A DNA stretch of 64,000 bases from Patiriisocius sp047730165. Its GTDB lineage: Bacteria; Bacteroidota; Bacteroidia; Flavobacteriales; Flavobacteriaceae. Shown in pieces: positions 9,284-17,146 of this stretch. The stretch is taken from contig NZ_CP159834.1 in the NCBI RefSeq assembly GCF_047730165.1, positions 1,054,001-1,118,000 on the forward strand, given 5' to 3'. Positions within the stretch are counted from its first letter, which is position 1. Every line of letters begins with the position of its first letter. The translations under genes were made by a program, and so were the position numbers. Under the pieces are notes generated by a model. That model ran no database searches, was not told the DNA's origin, and saw only the letters and a list, made by a program, of their open reading frames with translations.

Positions 9284-10161
9284 TACCCTCTTCGTTTAAA
9301 ATAACCTAACAATTTTTTTACATAGCTTTCATCTACCCGGCAATCTAATGCACCCGCGCCACTTTTTAAGAAGGCATCTTGAAAGTAATCTACACGCCCT
9401 CTATAATAGGCGTGGTAATTATTGCGCACAGATTTTGATCCTGTGTTTACTAGAAGTAACTCGCCTGTTTCTTCATCTTCCATCTGCACCATCCCAAGGT
9501 TTGGGATGTGCTCTTCTTTAGCGTCGTAGATTCGTATTCCCGTAACATCATGTTTGTTTGCCACAATCTTAAGGGTGTCTTTATAATCGTCTGCGATAAA
9601 ATCACTCAGCACAAATACAATAGCTTTCTTTTTCATCACGTTGCGCATAAACTTTAATGCCATCGCGATGTCTGTCTTTTTGCTATTAGGTTTGAATTCT
9701 ATTAATTCCCTAATAATACGAAGTACGTGGTATTTTCCTTTTTTAGGAGGGATGTATAACTCGATCTCATCGCTAAAAAGAATCAACCCTATTTTATCAT
9801 TATTCTGTGTGGCTGAAAAAGCCAGTGTAGCAGCTATTTCTGTAATGATTTCGTTTTTAAATTGCGCGTCAGTTCCAAAAAACTCAGACCCACTTATATC
9901 TGCCATCAGCATCATCGTGAGTTCTCGTTCTTCCTCAAATACTTTTATATAGGGCTCACTATAGCGAGCGGTAACGTTCCAGTCTATATTACGCACATCA
10001 TCACCAAACTGATATTGGCGCACCTCACTAAAAGTCATCCCACGTCCCTTGAAGGTACTGTGGTACTCGCCACCAAAAACATGATCGCTTAAACGACGCG
10101 TTTTGATTTCGATTTTCCGTACTTTTTTTAAGAGTTCTTTTGTGGTGCTCATTTTTTTCAA
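9283..10161 (-). CDS. DUF58 domain protein
   Basis: A 292-residue cytoplasmic protein of the DUF58 family. The signature region is at about residues 40-75 (GMTFSEVRQYQFGDDVRNID, then WNVTARYSEPYIKVFEEERE), followed by a degenerate VWA-like fold (MLMADISGSEFFG; VFVLSDFIADDY). DUF58 proteins are the regular partners of MoxR ATPases and are thought to be a substrate or adaptor for them. The gene lies 73 bases after moxR and overlaps the next gene by one base. The stretch between moxR and this gene has only an AT-rich imperfect inverted repeat. Confidence 0.93.
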   Translation of the reverse strand: MKKMSTTKELLKKVRKIEIKTRRLSDHVFGGEYHSTFKGRGMTFSEVRQYQFGDDVRNIDWNVTARYSEPYIKVFEEERELTMMLMADISGSEFFGTDAQFKNEIITEIAATLAFSATQNNDKIGLILFSDEIELYIPPKKGKYHVLRIIRELIEFKPNSKKTDIAMALKFMRNVMKKKAIVFVLSDFIADDYKDTLKIVANKHDVTGIRIYDAKEEHIPNLGMVQMEDEETGELLLVNTGSKSVRNNYHAYYRGRVDYFQDAFLKSGAGALDCRVDESYVKKLLGYFKRRG

Positions 10162-10234
10162 TTAACAATTAGCAGTAAACAAAAACCAATGATGAGTCAA
10201 TTGTTCATTGATAATTGTAGTATTGTTTATTGAT

Positions 10235-11239
10235 TTAAGGGACTTCAATAACGTTTACAATCTTATTGATAAGATCTTCACTCGTTACATTTTCTGCCTC
10301 CGCTTCATACGTGATCCCAATACGGTGACGTAGCACATCGTGCACAACGGCACGTACATCTTCTGGGATTACATAGCCTCTGCGCTTAATAAACGCATAA
10401 CATTTTGCCGCCATTGCTAGGTTGATACTTCCACGAGGGGAAGCTCCGTAGCTTATGAGTGGTTTAATTTCTTCTAGCTTATATAACTCTGGATTACGGG
10501 TTGCAAAAACGATATCAAGAATGTAACGTTCTATTTTTTCGTCCATGTAGACTTCACGAACGGCAGATTGTGCACGCAAAATTTGGTCTACAGTAACTAC
10601 TGGGTTTACAGTCTCATAATCGCCTTTTAAGTTTTGGCGCATGATGAGTTGCTCATCGGCAATTTTGGGATAGCTTATTACCGTCTTTAACATAAAACGG
10701 TCCATCTGAGCTTCTGGTAAAGGATAGGTTCCTTCTTGCTCTATAGGGTTTTGTGTTGCCATTACTAAAAATGGCTTGTCTAGCTTAAAAGTAGTGTCAC
10801 CAATGGTTACCTGCTTTTCTTGCATCGCTTCTAGAAGCGCAGACTGCACTTTTGCTGGCGCACGATTAATCTCATCTGCCAGTACAAAGTTTGCAAAAAT
10901 AGGTCCCTTTTTAATGCTGAAATCGTTCAGCTTCATATTATAGATAAGGGTTCCTACTACGTCTGCAGGTAATAAATCTGGTGTAAACTGCACGCGACTA
11001 AAACTACCGTGCACTGCTTTTGACAGTGTGTTAATTGCCAAGGTTTTTGCGAGCCCAGGGACCCCTTCAAGAAGGATGTGTCCTTGTCCTAAAAGCCCAA
11101 TGAGTAGGCGTTCTACCATGTGCTTCTGACCTACAATCACCTTGTTTATCTCAAGGCTAAGGATGTCAATAAAGGCACTTTCTTTCTCTATTTTTTCGTT
11201 TAATGCACCAATGTCTAGTGGTGTATTTTGGTGTTCCAT
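10235..11239 (-). CDS. moxR: MoxR-type AAA+ ATPase
   Basis: First gene of the bat operon. The AAA+ core shows Walker A EGVPGLAKT (about residues 58-66), Walker B VLADEINRAPAKVQSALLEA (about 119-138), sensor 1 (MATQNP) and the arginine-rich SYGASPRGSINLAM segment (sensor 2 region). The C-terminal lid (RRGYVIPEDVRAVVHDVLRH) is typical. MoxR ATPases work as chaperone-like assembly factors for proteins with VWA domains, here BatA and BatB. The promoter must lie in the 11240-11750 gap; I see no exact TAnnTTTG box there on the minus strand. Confidence 0.95.
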   Translation of the reverse strand: MEHQNTPLDIGALNEKIEKESAFIDILSLEINKVIVGQKHMVERLLIGLLGQGHILLEGVPGLAKTLAINTLSKAVHGSFSRVQFTPDLLPADVVGTLIYNMKLNDFSIKKGPIFANFVLADEINRAPAKVQSALLEAMQEKQVTIGDTTFKLDKPFLVMATQNPIEQEGTYPLPEAQMDRFMLKTVISYPKIADEQLIMRQNLKGDYETVNPVVTVDQILRAQSAVREVYMDEKIERYILDIVFATRNPELYKLEEIKPLISYGASPRGSINLAMAAKCYAFIKRRGYVIPEDVRAVVHDVLRHRIGITYEAEAENVTSEDLINKIVNVIEVP

Positions 11240-11752
11240 AGTCGTTTTATTTTATCTAAAATTATGTGCAATTACGTTACAATGTGCAGTATTTGCTGTT
11301 AACTTTTGGTTAAAAATTACACGCTAAAGACGATACTATCTGCAGCGTGTTTCATAAAGTTTAAATTTTTATGAATAGCAAATCTAACGATTTGAGTTAA
11401 ACATTCAAATGTGATTTTCACGAAACTTTAAAGCATAAAAAAATTTTAAATTTTTAGAATTTCTGAAGGAAGGATCGTTTTATTTAATATTAAATTAAAG
11501 GTTGAATAATTCAAGCAAAAGTACGCGATGATTCCAATAGCAATAAGTACAAACCCATTATAAAGCAGTAGTTTCAAGGATCTTTTGATTACTTTTTTTT
11601 CAATATTTAATTAAAAAAAAGCAATATAGGCTGTGAATAGGGTTTTGATGTTTCTGTTAACAAGGCCTCTTGCAGTTCTTTAACTTATGTAACTTTATGA
11701 ATGGCGTATGATTTAGAATTGTTATTTTAGGGGAGACAAAAACATATAAAAT
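11240..11752. other. AT-rich divergent intergenic region
   Basis: About 510 bases between the divergently transcribed moxR operon and the SDR gene. It must hold both promoters. It is rich in A/T runs, without an RNA gene or a large repeat that I can see. One short minus-strand frame that encodes a hydrophobic peptide is listed separately. Confidence 0.6.
11446..11577 (-). CDS. Possible small membrane peptide (43 aa)
   Basis: A minus-strand frame begins with TTG at 11577 and ends with TAA at 11446-11448. It would encode MKLLLYNGFVLIAIGIIAYF followed by CLNYSTFNLILNKTILPSEI and a short end, that is one well-formed hydrophobic helix of about 16-18 residues. The frame runs upstream for eleven more codons without an ATG until a stop. 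It may be a real small protein with a TTG start, a decayed gene end, or chance in AT-rich sequence. No neighbour supports a function. Confidence 0.25.
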   Translation of the reverse strand: MKLLLYNGFVLIAIGIIAYFCLNYSTFNLILNKTILPSEILKI

Positions 11753-12502
11753 ATGAGATTAGCTTTCATCACAGGAGCCACTAGCGGAATAGGAAGAGCC
11801 ACCGCGCGGCTGTTTGCCGATAACAACATTAACCTAATTCTCTGCGGTAGAAGGCAAGGACGTTTAGACTCTTTAAAAATAGAACTCAGTAATCAAGTCT
11901 CGGTGCATACTTTGACTTTTGATGTGCGTGACCGAGATAATGTCATAGCAGCTGTGGGGTCGTTGCCAGAAAATTTCCGAAGTATAGATATTCTAATTAA
12001 TAACGCAGGAAATGCACACGGATTAGACTCCATTCAAAACGGAAACGCGGAAGATTGGGACGCGATGCTAGATATTAATGTAAAAGGATTGCTGTATGTA
12101 ACGCAAGCCATATTGCCTGGGATGATAGAAAGAGCATCAGGGCATATAATAAACATAGGGTCTACGGCAGGAAAAGAGGTATACCCAAATGGTAATGTGT
12201 ATTGCGCTAGTAAACATGCGGTAGACGCCATTAATCAGGGAATGCGAATGGACTTAAACGGTAATGGGATTAAAGTAGGAGCGGTTAATCCAGGATTGGT
12301 CGAGACAGAATTTAGCGAAGTCCGATTTAAAGGCGACAGCGATAAAGCAGAAAAGGTATATCAAAATTTTACGCCTTTAAAACCAGAAGACATTGCAGAC
12401 ATCATCCACTTTGCAGTGACAAGACCCCCACACGTTAATATTGCAGACTTAACTGTGATGTGTTTGGATCAAGCGAGTAGTACGATTGTCAATAAATCTT
12501 AA
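11753..12502 (+). CDS. Short-chain dehydrogenase/reductase, YdfG-like
   Basis: A classical SDR of 249 residues. The NADP-binding motif TGATSGIG is at residues 7-14, with CGRRQGR after beta-2, which favours NADP(H). NNAG is at about 86-89, the catalytic Ser at GSTAG, and YCASK (Tyr and Lys) at about 151-155, followed by the PG motif (NPGLVETEF). The closest well-known group is YdfG, an NADP-dependent 3-hydroxy acid or serine dehydrogenase and malonic semialdehyde reductase. A site of the CTTCGGAAA word lies inside it on the non-coding strand. The gene stands alone, 67 bases before the AlbA_2 gene. Confidence 0.9.
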   Translation: MRLAFITGATSGIGRATARLFADNNINLILCGRRQGRLDSLKIELSNQVSVHTLTFDVRDRDNVIAAVGSLPENFRSIDILINNAGNAHGLDSIQNGNAEDWDAMLDINVKGLLYVTQAILPGMIERASGHIINIGSTAGKEVYPNGNVYCASKHAVDAINQGMRMDLNGNGIKVGAVNPGLVETEFSEVRFKGDSDKAEKVYQNFTPLKPEDIADIIHFAVTRPPHVNIADLTVMCLDQASSTIVNKS

Positions 12503-12569
12503 ATTGAGTATGGCGAGTTACAAGAGTTTATCAGCATAGAAATAATTAAGAAGGTACGCTATATAAAAA

Positions 12570-13706
12570 ATGATCAACAAACGTCTTTTAATAAAAAACC
12601 TCTTAGCTCACAATGATGAGAGCAGTTTTTATGATAAGAAGCGAAAGATAGATCTGAGCAGTAAGGAAGGAAAAGCTAAGTTTTTAAAGCACATTTGTGC
12701 CTTGAGTAATAGCAACCCGAAGAACAGTAGTTTTATAGTGATTGGGGTAGAAGACGAAGGAAATGAAATACGAGGGGTAGATTTTTTTGATGATAGTAAG
12801 TTGCAGAATTTGGTGAATGCCTATTTAACAAATGCACCGCTCATAGCCTATGAGAATGTAATGTTCCCTCATTTGCCCGAGGACAAAGTGGTGGGCTTGG
12901 TGACCATTAGACCCACGGGTGAGATTACATCATTGCGTAAAAATATCGGGAAATATTGGGGTGGGAGTATTTTTCTAAGAGACGGAAGTATCTCGATGCC
13001 TAAAAATTTTGATATTGAGATAAAAGATGTGAACTCAGCCATTGTACAAGCCATTGAGAACAAGGCAAAAAATAACATTGAACATACCCTGGATGGTGTC
13101 ATTGGTTTTTTGAACCATCGTCACAAAAATTTGCAGTCAAATTATAAAGTGTTTAAAGAGATTTTTGTGTTATGCTGGGCGGGAGTCACAAAAGAAGTGA
13201 AAGAGAAGGTCTATTATAATCGAGTAGATATCGAGCTCATTAACGAACAGGTTAAACTATTTTATTCTACCCTAGATGAGGTGAGTATTGAATACACAGA
13301 GGATTACTTTAAAATCACCGAGTACGTGCATTTGGGTCTTAATAATCAGTTTCGGTTTTATCCTTTAGAAGAAGTCACCATTCACTTTAAAGAGAATGGT
13401 TCTTATTATCAAGAGTCAAAATTACTGTTTGAGCCACCTTACTTTAATAAAAAGACATTGCATCATATTTACAATGCGAACAATGCTTTGATGACCAAGT
13501 TAAAAAACGAAATCCCATTGAGTAATCAAGAAGAAGGAGACCTGCAGCAGTTGGCAGAGACCTACCTTATTTGCTATCTCAATGATTTTGCTGACGCGAA
13601 AATGCGCCTCCTCGAAGCCAAGCCCTTTTTAAAGAAGCTAGGAGGAAAGCCCTATGATACGTATAAAGAATCGGTACGAATTTTAAGAAAAGTAAAGTAT
13701 AGTTAA
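12570..13706 (+). CDS. AlbA_2 (Schlafen-like) domain protein
   Basis: A 378-residue cytoplasmic protein. The N-terminal part (about residues 1-140) resembles the AlbA_2/Schlafen ATP- or nucleic-acid-binding domain, with the hallmark turn FIVIGVEDEGNEIRGV near residue 55 and GGSIFLRDGSISMP near 130. The rest is a helical region of unknown function (about 165-378) that is conserved in related flavobacterial proteins. Some AlbA_2 proteins are transcriptional regulators and others belong to defence modules; here no defence gene stands next to it, so I do not assign a role. The stop is followed by the decayed remnant described next. Confidence 0.75.
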   Translation: MINKRLLIKNLLAHNDESSFYDKKRKIDLSSKEGKAKFLKHICALSNSNPKNSSFIVIGVEDEGNEIRGVDFFDDSKLQNLVNAYLTNAPLIAYENVMFPHLPEDKVVGLVTIRPTGEITSLRKNIGKYWGGSIFLRDGSISMPKNFDIEIKDVNSAIVQAIENKAKNNIEHTLDGVIGFLNHRHKNLQSNYKVFKEIFVLCWAGVTKEVKEKVYYNRVDIELINEQVKLFYSTLDEVSIEYTEDYFKITEYVHLGLNNQFRFYPLEEVTIHFKENGSYYQESKLLFEPPYFNKKTLHHIYNANNALMTKLKNEIPLSNQEEGDLQQLAETYLICYLNDFADAKMRLLEAKPFLKKLGGKPYDTYKESVRILRKVKYS

Positions 13707-13779
13707 GATAGGCTGTAACAAAACTACTCAAAGTTTTACTTATCTTTAGAGTCCAAATAACTAAAACCAAAACCCCAAA

Positions 13780-14296
13780 GGCATATTTGATACAATTAAA
13801 GAAAAACTAAGCCAAGAATTTATAAACATTATTTAGTGGCTTTTGGTGGGCAGCTAATAATTTACAAAAAGCAGCGCTAGACCCGCAAAGTCCCAAGGGA
13901 CTTTACGCACCCTTTTGGACTTTTGACGCACAACTTACCTCTAATTATTCTGGGCAACGAAGGGAGTATTGTTCTGTGACTAAATCGGTAGGGTAAGGAA
14001 AAACAAAAGAGGAGGCACAGCACATTGCTAAACGTTGGGTTCATGCAGACATTGGCGTTGATGAACAGCGCATAGACCAGATGGATATGACCCTAAGCGA
14101 AGAAAAATGCAAGTATATTTTATTGCCTATTTACATTAGTGCTTATGCATTTAAGGGCAAGCGTTATAACTTTTTTGTCAATAGGCAGTCGGTTGCAATT
14201 TCTGGGGATCGCCCTTATTCTTTTTGGAAGATTTTCTTGTTTGTCTTGATGTGTCTCGTAATTTTGGGGATAATAATTTTTCTGATAAACTTATGA
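13780..14296 (+). pseudogene. Decayed fusion of an SPFH-type protein start and a zinc-ribbon membrane protein end
   Basis: From 13780 the frame reads GIFDTIKEKLSQEFINII and then hits a stop; this is the hallmark N-terminus of the SPFH/virion-core-like (YdjI) family, without its ATG. From about 13870 another frame reads DPQSPKGLYAPFWTFDAQLT and SNYSGQRREYCSVTKSVG, then a stop. From about 14080 a third stretch reads SEEKCKYILLPIYISAYAFK, then a short hydrophobic end that stops at 14294-14296. The second and third pieces match the middle and end of the zinc-ribbon membrane protein that commonly accompanies SPFH proteins. A large internal deletion plus stops has therefore fused two genes. The final stop overlaps the ATG of the phosphatase gene. 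Confidence 0.7.
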
Positions 14297-15018
14297 AAAC
14301 ATTTGTAGTAGGCGATATCCATGGAGGTCTCAAGGCATTAGAACAAGTGTTAGAGAGCACTCCTTTTTCAAAGAAAGACCGCTTTATTTTTCTTGGGGAT
14401 TATGTAGATGGCTGGAGCGAGTCTGCGCCTGTAATCGCTTTTCTTCTGAAATTTTCTGAACATCACAAATGCATCTTTTTAAGAGGAAATCATGATGAGT
14501 TGCTCACGGACTATCTAGAATCTGGAATTCCGAAGCCGATGTGGTTAGAACACGGTGGCGTTTCTGGAAAGAAAAGTTATGACGCGCTGGATGAACATGA
14601 AAAACAGCATCACATAATGTTTTTTCGGAATTTAGAAAACTATTACATCGACACAAAGAACCGCTTATATTGTCATGCAGGTTTTACAAATCCTTATGGA
14701 CCAGCGCATGAGTATTATGCAAATACCGTTTATTGGGATAGAACACTTTGGGAAATGGTGTGCAGTCTTGATACTAAACTTAGATTGGATGATCAAAAAT
14801 ATCCCAGACGTCTAAAGAATTTTAATGAAATTTATATAGGCCATACACCTACCACAAAAATAGGCCGAACGGAACCAACAAATTTTGCCAATGTTTGGAA
14901 TATAGACACTGGTGCAGCTTTTATGGGGCCATTGACTATTATCGATGTAGATACTAAGGAGTACTGGCAGAGTGAGCTTGTTAAAAACCTATACCCAAAT
15001 GAAAAGGGGCGAAATTGA
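14293..15018 (+). CDS. Serine/threonine-type metallophosphatase
   Basis: A 241-residue calcineurin-like phosphatase of the PPP/bacteriophage-lambda type. Metal-binding motifs are in order: GDIHGG (residues 8-13), GDYVDGW (about 36-42), RGNHDE (about 66-71), a histidine in CHAGFTNPYG (about 135) and GHTPT (about 189). I chose the ATG at 14293 because the family starts one or two residues before GDIHG; an open frame extends 69 bases upstream but covers the remnant gene. The 3' end of this gene (14947-15018) is duplicated at 16605-16676. It probably removes phosphate from proteins or diadenosine-type nucleotides; substrate unknown. Confidence 0.9.
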   Translation: MKTFVVGDIHGGLKALEQVLESTPFSKKDRFIFLGDYVDGWSESAPVIAFLLKFSEHHKCIFLRGNHDELLTDYLESGIPKPMWLEHGGVSGKKSYDALDEHEKQHHIMFFRNLENYYIDTKNRLYCHAGFTNPYGPAHEYYANTVYWDRTLWEMVCSLDTKLRLDDQKYPRRLKNFNEIYIGHTPTTKIGRTEPTNFANVWNIDTGAAFMGPLTIIDVDTKEYWQSELVKNLYPNEKGRN

Positions 15019-15089
15019 ATACTGGAAACTAAAGTATACAAATCAAAATTTGGTTGTGTGGTCTTCTTATTTATGAATGCATTATTTAG
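14947..15089 (+). repeat. Left copy of a 143-bp direct repeat
   Basis: Covers the last 72 bases of the phosphatase gene plus the first part of a decayed copy of the downstream PH-like gene. Aligned without gaps to 16605-16747, I see about ten mismatches. In this copy the ATG of the PH-like gene has become CTG and the reading frame soon stops, so only the phosphatase part is functional. Confidence 0.9.
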
Positions 15090-15332
15090 TTGTTGAGAAA
15101 ACACCCTTTAGGTCTCATTTTTATCTTCATTTAACATTAAATATCATGCTTAACGAATTAAGTGTTAGCTTCGCATATTATAGTGTCCAATAAAAACGAG
15201 GAACCACAAAGCGTATAGCGATTGTTTAATATGTAGACCTTTCAACGTTTTACACTATGCATAAAGCATACATTTAGAATACTTAAAAACAGCACAAGAA
15301 TTAACAGAATCCATTAAAAAATAAGATTATCT
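15019..15332. other. Intergenic region upstream of the DUF1566 gene
   Basis: The first 71 bases belong to the direct repeat (dead PH-gene start). The other about 240 bases are AT-rich and I find no gene, RNA or repeat in them. They must carry the promoter of the secreted DUF1566 gene. TACATTTA near 15270 is one base short of the flavobacterial TAnnTTTG box. Confidence 0.5.
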
Positions 15333-16418
15333 ATGAAAAAAGTATTTACATTTTTAGTAGCGGTATTAATTACTGCAAGTAGTTTTGCTCAATCTCCAGA
15401 AAAGATGAGTTATCAGGCCGTTTTAAGCGACAGCAATGATAATTTAATTAATAACCAAGCAGTAGGTATGCGATTAAGCATTTTACAAAACACAGCAACG
15501 GGTACAGCGGTGTATGTAGAAACGCAAACAGTCACGACCAATGATAATGGTTTAGTGACTTTAGCGATAGGTACAGGAAGTGTGCTTAGCGGTGATTTTG
15601 CTACGATAGACTGGGGTGGAGATAGTTATTTTATACAAACAGAAATGGACCCAGAAGGAGGTGATACTTACACCTTGACGGGTGCCAGCCAGTTATTAAG
15701 TGTACCGTATGCATTGCATTCAAAAACAGCAGGGAGTGTGACAGAGACACAATCACTTGCAGATGTTGTTGCTTTATCTAATAGTGCCAGTGGTCAGTTA
15801 AAAGATGTAACAGACCCAACAGAAGCGCAAGATGCAACCACGAAGGTCTATGTCGACGCCCTTATAGTAGCTTTAGATGCTAGAGTAACAGCTTTAGAGT
15901 CAGAGCCAGAGTCGGGGCCGGCAACAGTAGGAGATATAAGAGCTGGCGGTGTTGTTTTTTGGGTAGATCCACAAGATAATACTCATGGCTTGGTATGTGC
16001 TATGTCAGATTATGAAGAAGCAGTAGTATGGGGATGTAATGGTACAGATTTAGTAAACGTTCCAAATGTCCCTTATAATGGTGGTAATCCTTTGGGTGCT
16101 GGTGCAGAAATAGGATACGGTGAGAGTAATACTAACGGTATATTAAATGATTGCCCTACAGCACCTGCAGCTTTAGCGGCTCGTACATTAGGTGTTGAAT
16201 GGTTTTTACCAAGTATAAATGAGTTACTAGAAATGTATTTACATAGAGCGACTTTAGAGGCAGTCTTGGGCTTTAATGCCTTTTCTTCTGTATACGAATA
16301 CTGGAGTTCTACGGAGTTCGCTAACCTTAACGCGTGGGGGCAGAATTTCAACAGTGGTGATCAGTACGCCACCAATAAGCTCACCCCAAGCACCGTGCGT
16401 GCTGTTCGAGCTTTTTAA
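15333..16418 (+). CDS. Secreted DUF1566 protein, probable DGR target (variable protein)
   Basis: A 361-residue secreted protein. The signal peptide is residues 1-19 (MKKVFTFLVAVLITASSFAQ, cut before or after the Gln). Residues 25-125 form a head common in Bacteroidota surface proteins (MSYQAVLSDSNDN; TASQ-like QLLSVPYALHSKT near 120). A linker with a short coiled coil follows (about 140-190), then a DUF1566/C-type-lectin-like domain (about 198-361). The end, YWSSTE... to VRAVRAF, is the classic shape of a diversity-generating retroelement variable region, placed at the very C-terminus. No reverse transcriptase, template repeat or accessory gene is nearby, so the element could act from elsewhere or be inactive. 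Direct repeats flank the gene. Confidence 0.85.
   Translation: MKKVFTFLVAVLITASSFAQSPEKMSYQAVLSDSNDNLINNQAVGMRLSILQNTATGTAVYVETQTVTTNDNGLVTLAIGTGSVLSGDFATIDWGGDSYFIQTEMDPEGGDTYTLTGASQLLSVPYALHSKTAGSVTETQSLADVVALSNSASGQLKDVTDPTEAQDATTKVYVDALIVALDARVTALESEPESGPATVGDIRAGGVVFWVDPQDNTHGLVCAMSDYEEAVVWGCNGTDLVNVPNVPYNGGNPLGAGAEIGYGESNTNGILNDCPTAPAALAARTLGVEWFLPSINELLEMYLHRATLEAVLGFNAFSSVYEYWSSTEFANLNAWGQNFNSGDQYATNKLTPSTVRAVRAF
16299..16415 (+). other. Candidate DGR variable region (VR)
   Basis: Codons for residues 323-361 of the DUF1566 protein. Between residues 329 and 354, 19 of 26 codons end in C or T (for example TTC, GCT, CTT, TAC, GCC, ACC, CTC, AGC), as expected if AAC/AAT codons of a template were changed at their adenines. 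The invariant positions (Trp335, Gln337, Gln344, Lys349) and the constant end VRAVRAF are also as in known targets. The stretch is more GC-rich than the rest of the gene. A small CCGCC/GGCGG hairpin lies about 85 bases downstream at 16503-16515, but its link to the VR is weak. Confidence 0.6.
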
Positions 16419-16604
16419 TAATTTAGTTATTTATCAATTTAGCGAAGCGGTCTCACGAACACCTTTTAAGGAAATAAGAATGGGTGAGTAATTTAAATAG
16501 TGCCGCCTTAGGCGGTCGCGTATAAAAAAGTTAAAACCAGTAGCCCTTTAAAAAGTAGTATTAGTTTTTTCTGCTGTAAAAATAATGGGATATTGCGTTT
16601 CTTG

Positions 16605-16747
16605 GTAGACACTAAGGAGTACTGGCAGAGTGAGCTTGTTAAAAACCTATACCCAAATGAAAAAGGGCGAAATTGAATAATGGAAACTAAAGTATACAAA
16701 TCAAAATTTGGGTGGGCGGTCTTCTTATTTATGACCGCACTATTTAC
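16605..16747 (+). repeat. Right copy of a 143-bp direct repeat
   Basis: Matches 14947-15089 with about ten mismatches and no gaps. It begins inside what was the phosphatase coding sequence (VDTKEYWQSELVKNLYPNEK remains readable up to the stop) and runs into the start of the intact PH-like gene at 16680. The phosphatase part here is a dead, 5'-truncated copy. Confidence 0.9.
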
Positions 16748-17108
16748 GGTCATTTTCTGGATGAACTTTGATTACGAAGAAGGGCCTTGGGGAGCGTTCT
16801 CGCTTGTGCTTGTTTTTGGGGGTATTCTCGGATTGTTTTCTATAATATCAGTATCCACGAGATATACCATTTCGGCAACATCCCTGCATATAAGATGTCT
16901 CCCATTTTATAATAAAATAATTGAAATGACTGCCATTACTAAAGTAGCAGTGACACGCAATTTAATCTCGTCACCTGCACCAAGTTTGGATAGAATAGAA
17001 GTCTATTTCGGAAAGTATGATAGTATTGTCATTTCGCCAAAAGATAAACTACAGTTTATGGAAGACTTAAAAAAGGCCAATCCGAGCATCCATCTTGTGA
17101 CCTCTTAA
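16680..17108 (+). CDS. Small membrane protein with bacterial PH-like domain
   Basis: A 142-residue protein with two membrane helices (about residues 10-28 and 39-58) followed by a bacterial PH-like domain (about 60-140; RYTISATSLHIRC, then FYNKIIEMTAITKVAVTRNL, and VISPKDKLQFMEDLKKANP). The closest group is the YyaB/DUF1200-type PH family. Function is unknown; such proteins often sit next to membrane stress genes. The start region is duplicated, without a start codon, at 15019. The natural neighbour of this gene was probably the phosphatase, before the DUF1566 gene came between them. Confidence 0.8.
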   Translation: METKVYKSKFGWAVFLFMTALFTVIFWMNFDYEEGPWGAFSLVLVFGGILGLFSIISVSTRYTISATSLHIRCLPFYNKIIEMTAITKVAVTRNLISSPAPSLDRIEVYFGKYDSIVISPKDKLQFMEDLKKANPSIHLVTS

Positions 17109-17146
17109 AATTTCCGAAGTAAAAAATTGCCTGCAAAAAACGCACA

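Noticed and set aside
12570..13706. Calling the AlbA_2 protein part of an anti-phage system
   Set aside because: The neighbours (an SDR enzyme and a decayed membrane-protein locus) give no support for defence.
16276..16491. Plus-strand frame overlapping the end of the DUF1566 gene, considered as a DGR accessory gene
   Set aside because: It is an alternative frame of the variable region without a family match; accessory proteins are helical and longer.
16419..16604. Possible template repeat downstream of the variable region
   Set aside because: I compared it with 16299-16415 by eye and found no similarity.
14832..16753. Two similar minus-strand frames (near 14832-15104 and 16508-16753) that look like a repeated gene
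   Set aside because: They are the reverse frame of the 143-bp direct repeat, not a gene family.
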